Source: Glutinoglossum americanum (taxonomy: Eukaryota > Ascomycota > Geoglossomycetes > Geoglossales > Geoglossaceae). Taken from it: 64,000 bases of DNA. Both the position numbers and the translations under genes were made by a program. The DNA is taken from the NCBI GenBank assembly GCA_020080175.1, contig JAGHQL010000098.1:1-64000 (forward strand). The letters are read 5' to 3'. The number at the start of each line of letters is the position of its first letter. The stretch's first letter is position 1. Positions 57,357 to 64,000 of this stretch are shown here, piece after piece. A model generated the notes under the pieces. It did no database searches. It worked only from the letters and a program-made list of their open reading frames with translations, and was not told the origin of the DNA.

Positions 57357-57462
57357 GCCTTCTTGGTCTAGCGGTTTATGATTTGGGTCTCATACTAGCT
57401 TATGAATACACTGATAAGTGTGTGTCATCCCACGGTCGCCAGTTCGATCCTGGCAGAGGGCA
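57357..57462 (+). tRNA. tRNA gene with 32-nt intron; anticodon CAT (Met) by position
   Basis: A cloverleaf can be drawn. The acceptor GCCTTCT (57357-57363) pairs with AGAGGGC (57455-57461), discriminator A at 57462. The D arm lies at 57366-57382. The T arm GCCAG-TTCGATC-CTGGC is perfect (57438-57454). The anticodon stem TGGGT (57384-57388) pairs with TCCCA (57428-57432) except for a T-T at 31-39. The loop CTCATA puts CAT at 34-36, followed by a canonical-position intron 57395-57426 that contains ATGA, able to pair with the anticodon. T-runs at 57472-57486 would stop Pol III. The Met isotype is by anticodon only; the D arm resembles other isotypes, so it is uncertain. Confidence 0.65.
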
Positions 57463-57471
57463 ATTGCAAAA

Positions 57472-57486
57472 TTTTTCTCTTTTTTT
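57472..57486 (+). terminator. Pol III T-run terminator
   Basis: TTTTT and TTTTTTT shortly after the tRNA end. Confidence 0.5.
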
Positions 57487-57540
57487 ATTTCTACAGAAAA
57501 TATATCGATATTTCTACACTACTCACACACCAATTCTTTT

Positions 57541-59298
57541 TTACTCCCGCCTATCCTTCTTTACTTCTCGAGTCTCCATCGACCCAGTGCCCGCTAACCA
57601 GAGTTTCCAGCAAACCCACACAAACCCCAGCACAATTGCCGTCACTGTCCCAATCTCAACCGTCCGGGACTTGTCCAGGTCTAACACAGGCACGCCCACA
57701 GTTTCCAAAAGTAACCCACTGGAGTTGGCTGGTTGAGGTGATAACTGATAAAACATGGTCTTAGGCCCAAACAAGCCGTCATACCCCAGGTTCACACGGT
57801 CAAAGGGGTTGACAGACATCTTTGACCCTTCTTCTGCTCTACAGGCCCAAAAAACAACTGGCCAGGGGACCTCGACATCCGTAGCACCACCGCCTGATTT
57901 AGGTGCGAGATATCGGAAATGAAGGGGAATGTCCGCGGTCCAAGAGCCTGTTGCGGCGGCAGATGATTGATCACCACCTGGTGTGTCGATCTCTACCAGC
58001 ATACTACTGCCCCACTTCTCGATAACCCAATCGGGCGCTTCAAGATCCGTTTCGCCATATAATCCCCGTAGCCCCTTCAGACCTTTGCTTTTTAAAAATA
58101 GCAAGTCCGAAAGCTGGTATTTATCCGCGAATAGATAGGATGGCAATGTTAGATAGGCATGGAGAGCACATGCTTCTCCTGGAGGAAGGTTTTGGGAGGG
58201 TGAAGGGAATTGGATACGCAGAGTTGGATGTAGACCAGTCGGGTAGACAAAGGAGACAGAGAAGGTAGAAATAGATGGGGGAGACGACGCGTGGTGCCGC
58301 GAGGGAAAGGAAAAGAGGGTCGGAGCTATAGGAGAAAAATCATCAGGGAGAGCTCTTTATGGGGCTAGGGAAAACACATACAAGGTTTCTCATCTTCCCC
58401 GACGACAGTGAGCCATCCTCCTAGTTTCAGTTGTTCGGGCTCTGTGGGATTATCGTTTGCAAGCACTCCAACCTCTACCTTGTCATTGCCGCCAACGATT
58501 TCAAATACATCATCCCACATCCCTAAGTCAGGGGCTCGTTCCCAGAACGCATTGAGCACAAGGGAGTGTGAGATAGTGTCGTAATCGATGTCAAGGTAGC
58601 TCGCCGACAGAAGTGACAGGGCTCGGTCGTGACACGCACTATCAGACGAGGGACAGATTTTTTGTTGGATATAGGTAGTTAATTCTCCCAGAGAGGTAAG
58701 TGGTTGATGATACTGAGATGCCGATGATGATGAAAAACGCTCAGATATCAGTGGCAGACGGATAAAGGATTTCTACACAGCGATATGGTCAGTCAATTGT
58801 CAGGAAGCGGATCAAAACTTGGTCCCGCGCACCTCGGGGGTTTGACATTTCAGTTCACCAAAAACCTTTCGGAGCAGAGGGCACAGAAGATCACTATAGT
58901 TGATTTAGCACAGCCCCCATGATCTGTAAACACCGCATCCAACTGTACTTACGGCGAAATGTTTCTTTGCGGGGTAAAAAATATGTGCAGTCCTGGGGCT
59001 ACCCTCGATACAAACGGAGCGACTGAATTGTAGGGGTGGGTTGACGCCCAGCGAATGTGTAATTCGTGACATTGCTTCAGGACACGCCAGAGCTACCAAT
59101 TGTCAGCTTTTCACGAGATCTAAGAATTTACTGTCAATCTCTCTATACCTCTTGAGGCAACTCGTGAAAGCCGACAGTGATCCTTGCCTCTCGAGCTGAT
59201 TTCAGAGAGTGTATAGTAAGTGAGTGATCGGTCACCTTCAATGAAGCCGGATCAAAGGGGTTAGTCGCATTATGGAGATAAGTGATACGTTGTCGCAT
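57541..59298 (-). CDS. pbn1: Pbn1 (PIG-X-like), GPI mannosyltransferase I subunit
   Basis: An ER membrane glycoprotein that partners Gpi14/PIG-M in adding the first mannose to GPI. It starts at 59298, MRQRITYLHNATNPFDPASL. Middle exons include FWERAPDLGMWDDVFEIVGG and KLGGWLTVVGEDEKPC. The last exon, about 58146-57541, has PSYLFADKYQLSDLLFLKSK, GLYGETDLEAPDWVIEKWGS, PLHFRYLAPKSGG, VPWPVVFWACRAEEGSKMSV and NPFDRVNLGYDGLFGP. It closes with one membrane helix (GTVTAIVLGFVWVCWKLWLA) and a short basic tail, the usual type I layout. Five or more exons. Divergent from the SARAF gene. Confidence 0.88.
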
Positions 59299-59614
59299 GG
59301 CGATTCACGATTCACGGTCTATATTGTTGTAATATTTGTAGTCCCAGGTATCCAACGTATGTACATGCATCTTGTACCAGCACTAGTGCAGCGGTAGGGT
59401 AATTTGCGCATTTATGTCATTGCGACTACCGTATCTGTATCCATGTCCTTCGCACCTTCGCTTCGCTGTGGCATTGGCCGTACCCGCACTCATAAGGCTG
59501 CGAAGAGCAAAACAACACTTGTCCTCGCCACACCATGGTTACAAAGGGCAAGCTCTTTCGATCCTCGTTGCACTTCACATTGTATTCTAGATACTGATTC
59601 CAACTGGCGCAATT
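59299..59614. promoter_or_regulatory. Divergent promoter region pbn1 / saraf
   Basis: About 315 bp shared upstream region. No specific site assigned. Confidence 0.4.
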
Positions 59615-60679
59615 ATGAGAGGTCTGGATCTCCTCTGTCCTGTCCTGCTAGCTCTTTCCACCTTCTCTGGTGGGGCATATGCAGCACGCAAACCAAATAG
59701 TGTTCTTTTATCTACCGTCAAGACCCTCACCCTCCGTAAGGATCTCTTAACTACCCATCGTCGAGTTTCTGCTATTCCACAGGTTATGCCCCTGATTCTT
59801 TTCTTTCCCTTTTTTTTTTTTTTTTTCGCGCGCTCGATACAGCAGTGCTGACGGCTCTTCATTGTCGTAGCTAAAATGCATCGGTGGTAACGGCAAGGGC
59901 TTATATGAAGTCGATGTCATGCGTTGTAAGAACCAAGGCTCCGATTACGACGACGAAAAGTGAGCCTTGTTGCAACCCCGCTAGTGCCATTGCTGATCCA
60001 TCTCTCAAGCGTTCAATGGACTTGCACAGCCTCTCTTCCCACGGAGTTCAAGCTCGGCTCTACCGATGTCATCTGCGAAGGCTACAAGTCTCCTGAAGAC
60101 CCTTATATTCTCAAAGGAAGCTGTGGAGTTGAATATCGCCTCCTCCTAACCGATAAAGGTGAAAAAAAATATGGTCGTAGTGGCAATCTCTGGCGGGATT
60201 TCAAGAGAAGGGATGTGGATTGGGCCAGTAGACTGTTTTGGCTTTGCTTCGTGGGGGCAGTGGGCTGGATGATCTACTCGGCTTTTTTTATGACTCAGAG
60301 ACGCCGGTGGAGGCCTGCTGGTGGTAATAATCCTTGGGGGTGGGGGTGGGGAGGTGGAGGTGGAGGTGGTGGAGGCAACGACCCCCCTCCACCTTACGAT
60401 TGGCAACCTCCCCGCAAACCGTGGACAGGCACTCCTGGGGCCAGGCAGGATGGATGGAGACCAGGCTTTTGGAGTGGGGCTTTAGGGGGTGCCGCCGCTG
60501 GCTACATGGCCGGCAATCGAAACCGGGATCAGCCACGAACTCGAGGGTGGGCCTCATATAACAATGGCGGCGAGGGAAGCTCGAGAATGGGCTCGAGTGG
60601 CGGCAGTTCGGAATCGGGGCCTTCAACATCATCGACTAGATATGAAAGCACGGGGTTTGGGTCTACCTCCCGAAGATAG
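59615..60679 (+). CDS. SARAF-like (TMEM66) store-operated calcium entry regulator
   Basis: In animals SARAF is an ER membrane protein that damps store-operated calcium entry; the fungal role is not known to me. It starts at 59615 with a signal peptide (LDLLCPVLLALSTFSGGAYA). Exon 1 ends VSAIPQ; exon 2 gives LKCIGGNGKGLYEVDVMRCK, NQGSDYDDE; exon 3 gives VQWTCTASLPTEFKLGSTDV, ICEGYKSPEDPYILKGSCGV and EYRLLLTDKG, the Cys-rich luminal domain. One membrane segment follows (LFWLCFVGAVGWMIYSAFF), then a long cytosolic Gly/Trp/Pro-rich tail with NDPPPPYDWQPP. Intron 1 contains an 18-T run (59809-59826). Confidence 0.88.
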
Positions 60680-61071
60680 ATAATACCCGCCATCGTGAAG
60701 ACGATGCAACGTTGGGGAGTTTCGCCATTCCAGAGCTACAGCCCCCATGCAAAGAGTCCCGCGTTTCGCTACTCCTCATTTAGCAACGAAGTGCAAGATG
60801 TATGATCCGTCAAATAAAAAATGCCAATTTACGCTACCAAGCTTATAGCAGCACCACCCCGCAGAATATCTAAAACATAGATAAACTAAGGACGTGAAGG
60901 AGAGCAAAAATAATAGTTCAGACGAAGTTTTAGAAAGCTATGCCCCTCCCCAGGTGGATTAAAAGACCTAAACGTATAAGTGTAAGATGTTTGTAGGGGT
61001 CGGAACCGCAACCGAAAAATCCAATGCCTACATATGGAGCTTCACTCTGCGAAATCACTGCTTCGGTGATC
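60680..61071. other. Intergenic region saraf / htd2-like
   Basis: About 390 bp: 3' flank of saraf and promoter of the next plus-strand gene. Confidence 0.4.
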
Positions 61072-62266
61072 ATGCACACATCACCGCTAGCCCGCCTAAC
61101 ACTCACCGCAGCAGCACGGCCGGTTCTAAAGTCACATAGCTACATAATCGCTGTCAATCATCGTCGTAATGACTCCACTCTTTCGTTGAACCTTAAAGCC
61201 CGATGCCTCCCCCTCACCTATGACTATCTCTCTCCTACGCCCTACCACCTACTCAATCTCTCCCTAACGGATTTCCTACCTCCTCCTTCCCCTTCAAGAA
61301 ATGCCCTTACGCTTGATCTCCCTTCTATTTACCCGGCCCAGCCGATGCCCCTTGGTTCCCATCTCATTTACTTCCCTCCACAGATACCCGAATCGCTCTT
61401 ACTCCCCGACGGTACGGACCCTCTCCAGTCGCCCGGAGCCCCATGGGTGCGCCGCCTATGGGCTGGCGGCTCGGTGAAGTGGAGCCCTGATCCAATGCGC
61501 ACGCTACGATTGCGTGGGCAGAGGGCTGTGTGTATGGAGAATATCACAGACGTGGAAATAAAGGCAAAGGGGGAGGCAGAGAAAGTGTTTGTGACGATTG
61601 AGCGGAGGGTGGGGGAAGTTGAGGAGGGAATGGCGGAGGATGATGTCAGATGTCAATTGAGCGGAGAGAAGGCATCGGTAGTGGAGAAGAGGATCATTGT
61701 ATTCATGCGCGAGAGGACGGCTGAGCAAGCAGCAACAGCAGCGGGGACACCAGGAAAGGTTGTGAAGCGTATGTTCATTCTTACGTTCAAGTACCGGTGG
61801 CCTCTCTATTTCGAGTTATTGTTGATAAATTATCTCCGCGACAAATAGCATCCCGCGACCCAGCCTTCACACACACCCTCTACCCTCTCCCGCGCTCCTC
61901 TTCCGCTTCAGCGCTCTGACCTTCAACGCTCATAAGATCCACCTTGACACAACCTTCTGTCGCTCCACAGAAGGCCACCGGAACCTCCTGGTCCACGGCC
62001 CTCTGCAGCTCATCCTGCTATTAGAGCTCCTAACAAGGAAAGCACCAGGCGTGTGCGACGTGCCAGGTGCAATGATCGAGGAGATTGAGTATAAAAATCT
62101 GTCCCCATTATACGCGGAGGAACCTTTGAAGATCTGCGGAAGACCGACAGATACTGAGGGTGTGTATGATTTATGGGCTGAGACCCCAGCAGGCGGTTAT
62201 GCAGTTAAGGCTACGGCAAAGGTTAGAAGAAGAAACATGGAGAAACCAAATACGAGTGAACCATAG
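61072..62266 (+). CDS. Htd2-like mitochondrial 3-hydroxyacyl-thioester dehydratase (hot-dog fold), with an apparent frameshift
   Basis: Htd2 dehydrates 3-hydroxyacyl-ACP in mitochondrial fatty-acid synthesis. The likely start is 61072 (MHTSPLARLTLTAAARPVLK), which looks like a targeting signal; an in-frame ATG at 61024 is an alternative. Exon 1 (to 61768) has YDYLSPTPYHLLNLSLTDFL and GAPWVRRLWAGGSVKWSPD. A GTATGT donor at 61769 and TAG acceptor at 61848 join to PSRDPAFTHTLYPLP. The strongly conserved LLFRFSALTFNAHKIHLD, then EGHRNLLVHGPL, lies in a different frame (shift needed at about 61885-61900), and no splice choice I tried reconciles them. The rest runs open to 62266. Either a one-base loss in CTCTCCCGCGCTCCTC, a sequencing error, or a dying gene. 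Confidence 0.8.
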
Positions 62267-62487
62267 GCTCAGAATTAAAATCCATATACGCCTAATATAG
62301 GCATTCATCTTTCTGTGAAGCTTTTGGCGTATACATACATATTACCCCATATGTGTGCATGGCAACCGCGAATTGAAAGTGTCCCCGCCGAGACTAAAAA
62401 GATTTGCGCTTCCCAGCCTACTTAGCAACATATCAACATTACGGGGCACAAAAAGAAACGGAGGGCCACTCCTCAAACAAGGATAAC

Positions 62488-62493
62488 AAAAAA
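62488..62493 (-). terminator. Pol III T-run terminator for tRNA-Gly
   Basis: TTTTTT on the minus strand, 10 bases beyond the tRNA 3' end. Confidence 0.5.
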
Positions 62494-62503
62494 GTTATAG
62501 ATT

Positions 62504-62587
62504 TGCGCCGGCCGGGACTCGAACCCGGGCCCTCAGTAGGCGCAAGGATGGTGGGAAACTGAGATTCTACCCCTGAACTACCGGCGC
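62504..62587 (-). tRNA. tRNA-Gly (anticodon CCC) with 13-nt intron
   Basis: The reverse strand folds as a full cloverleaf. The acceptor GCGCCGG pairs with CCGGCGC, discriminator A. The D arm is GTTC/GAAT. The anticodon stem is TCAGT/ACTGA and the loop TTCCCA gives anticodon CCC. The T arm is CCGGG-TTCGAGT-CCCGG. A 13-nt intron (CCATCCTTGCGCC) sits after position 37. If the stem is slid by one base the anticodon would read TCC, also Gly, so the isotype is secure. Confidence 0.9.
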
Positions 62588-63061
62588 TGGCATCTTAGGG
62601 TTTGCGTGGCGTAAGTCGACTCTTGTGGCTAAATAGATCACTCGCTTGGGTACTGCAGATCTGTGCATCTTGGCCGAGACCAACAGACTGTTTTCAAACA
62701 GGTTTTCCAACCTTTTATCTTGTTTTTATTCAGACAACTTTCTCGGGTATTTCCGGGTGTGGCCTTTTGCTTGTCTGGTATATTTATTTCTATATATTAT
62801 ACATACAATCTTCTCCAGGTGACAGCCCCAGCCAAACAAAAGAAATCGATTTTCGCGATTGACACCGCTGAATAGTATAGGACCTGCCCAAAATGCCAAG
62901 TGGGGGATATGCAAATGAATGGATAAATATCTTTCGCCAGCCTTTGAAAACATAACCTTCTTAACCTCATAAAGGGTGTGCCATACCAGTAAACAACAAC
63001 AGGGTGACCTTGCTCCAACCCGTAATGTACAGCCGAAAACAGCAAGAGAAAAGATCCCAAT
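62588..63061. other. Intergenic region tRNA-Gly / aspartic protease gene
   Basis: About 470 bp, including the 3' flank of the protease gene. Nothing else recognised. Confidence 0.4.
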
Positions 63062-64000
63062 TTATATGGTAAAGAGACAAATAGCTAAAGACACCATAAC
63101 TAAAGGGACTTGAAGAGTAGAAGCACTACTCTTAATGTCGCCAGGTATGGTGCCCGTTTGTGTAGGCGAACCAAGACGACCACCACCGGTAGCTGTGGCG
63201 ACGGGAATTCCGGCTCCCGGGACACCCGTGGCATCCGGTACGGCGCTTGGTCCCGTGCCAATCTCCTTGATATTGTCTTGGGTAGAGTTGAAATTGGTTT
63301 GGGCTAAAGAGATTTGGTTATTATCCAAATCATAGACCACATAAGCACTTCGGAGGAAAGTGTCTCCCAAGACATTTGTGCTGCCGCCACTACTGCTGAT
63401 GCCGAAGAGGCATGCCGGTGTTCCATCCCCAAAGGTGAGTCGCCTGCCATCGGATTGGACGCCTGGATCGATGACAAGTTCATTCATCGGCACGCTGATG
63501 GTGGGCTGAGTGAACGTGAAGTCAAGAGTACCGCCGGTGTTGGCCAAAGAACACGGGACATAGGCTGCCTGTGACTCGGCATCGTATTTCGCGTTGAACA
63601 TTCTAAAAAGAGCAGAGACAATGTTATTCGGTAGATAGGACAAACTGCTCCCCGAGTCTAACAAGACAGGAATGGTGGTATCCGAAACTATTGACCTTTT
63701 ACCCCCGTTGGCGTCGGTAAAGTCCAAGCCCGTCATGGCAATGATAAATTCCGACGGCGAAGATTGCCCCTGATATCTTGCGATAGGCAGACTTGAGAGA
63801 CTGCCGTGGTACTTCTCTGTGTTCACACCACCAAATAAGACTAGACCAGTTGAGGATTCAAGGTCGTCAAGCCACAGACTAAACGCATTCGATTGTATAA
63901 ATTTCTGATCAACCATGAGTTGAGGAAGGTTCGAGTATGACTGCTTCTGATTTCTGTTGACCTGGACCTCGTTGCTTGGATAACCTATTCCCAAAATGCC
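63062..64000 (-). CDS. GPI-anchored aspartic protease, yapsin/OpsB-like (partial: N-terminal part outside the window)
   Basis: A pepsin-family (A1) secreted endopeptidase; the gene continues beyond the right edge. The visible part begins GILGIGYPSNEVQVNRN, has SLWLDDLESSTGLVLFGGVN and EKYHGSLSSLPI, then the second catalytic motif LLDSGSSLSYLPNNI. It ends with TFGDGTPACLFGISSSGGST, VLGDTFLRSAYVVYDLDNNQ and ISLAQTNFNST. The tail is Ser/Thr/Gly/Pro-rich and finishes in a hydrophobic stretch (LQVPLVMVSLAICLFTI), as in GPI-anchor signals. The visible 310 codons are uninterrupted. The first catalytic Asp lies outside the window. Confidence 0.92.
   Translation of the reverse strand, partial: GILGIGYPSNEVQVNRNQKQSYSNLPQLMVDQKFIQSNAFSLWLDDLESSTGLVLFGGVNTEKYHGSLSSLPIARYQGQSSPSEFIIAMTGLDFTDANGGKRSIVSDTTIPVLLDSGSSLSYLPNNIVSALFRMFNAKYDAESQAAYVPCSLANTGGTLDFTFTQPTISVPMNELVIDPGVQSDGRRLTFGDGTPACLFGISSSGGSTNVLGDTFLRSAYVVYDLDNNQISLAQTNFNSTQDNIKEIGTGPSAVPDATGVPGAGIPVATATGGGRLGSPTQTGTIPGDIKSSASTLQVPLVMVSLAICLFTI

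Noticed and set aside
1-64000. Secondary-metabolite cluster, CRISPR array, rRNA genes or virus-like elements
   Set aside because: No polyketide/peptide synthase, regularly spaced repeats, rRNA sequence, reverse transcriptase or capsid-like frames were recognised.

Overview
The window is nuclear DNA of a filamentous ascomycete (Pezizomycotina). The evidence is short GT-AG introns of about 50-90 bp with CTAAC-like branch sites, compact gene spacing on both strands, and many proteins typical of this group: a HapE-type CCAAT-binding subunit, ribosomal protein eL28 (absent from budding yeast), Atg101, a SARAF homologue and a fungal RFX factor. I cannot name the genus from sequence alone. I call 26 protein-coding genes and two intron-bearing tRNA genes; one gene runs off the right edge. 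Exon borders were worked out by reading splice signals against remembered family conservation, not by alignment.

Layout. 1-2455: a 719-bp inverted-repeat DNA element, then a strongly AT-rich, gene-free stretch. 2456-8844: mitoribosomal uS10m (rsm10), purine nucleoside phosphorylase, the Fcf2 pre-rRNA processing factor and hapE. 9654-18563: exocyst Sec15, a Mei2-type RNA-binding protein and RNase MRP subunit Rmp1. 18687-29944: GPI ethanolamine-phosphate transferase Gpi7/Las21, a Siz/PIAS SUMO ligase, TRAPP subunit Trs33, cytosolic malate dehydrogenase, eL28 and a UPF0357 protein. 30298-39601: BAR protein Hob3/Rvs161, a Hal4/Sat4-type kinase, a CaMKK-type kinase and TRAPP subunit Bet5. 39927-48037: peroxin Pex3, Atg101, Yop1 and an RFX factor. 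48923-57239: SUMO E1 subunit Aos1, a conserved fungal protein of unknown function, the decapping nuclease Rai1, a small unknown fungal protein and Get4. 57357 to the end: tRNA-Met(CAT)-like, Pbn1, SARAF, an Htd2-like dehydratase, tRNA-Gly(CCC) and a GPI-type aspartic protease.

The genes are mostly unrelated housekeeping functions in alternating divergent and convergent pairs. Some share a pathway without being adjacent: Trs33 with Bet5 (TRAPP), Aos1 with Siz (SUMO), Gpi7 with Pbn1 (GPI anchors). I saw no secondary-metabolite cluster, CRISPR array, virus-like element or obvious new multi-gene system.

The points most worth a second look are fine-scale: a 9-nt micro-exon in yop1, a 14-nt exon in hapE, a probable GC-AG intron in the eL28 gene, an in-frame stop or ultra-short intron in the 55249 gene, an apparent one-base frameshift in the Htd2-like gene, a possible discontinuous beta-sandwich domain in the unknown protein at 51171, and the 53-bp inverted-repeat element at the left edge.
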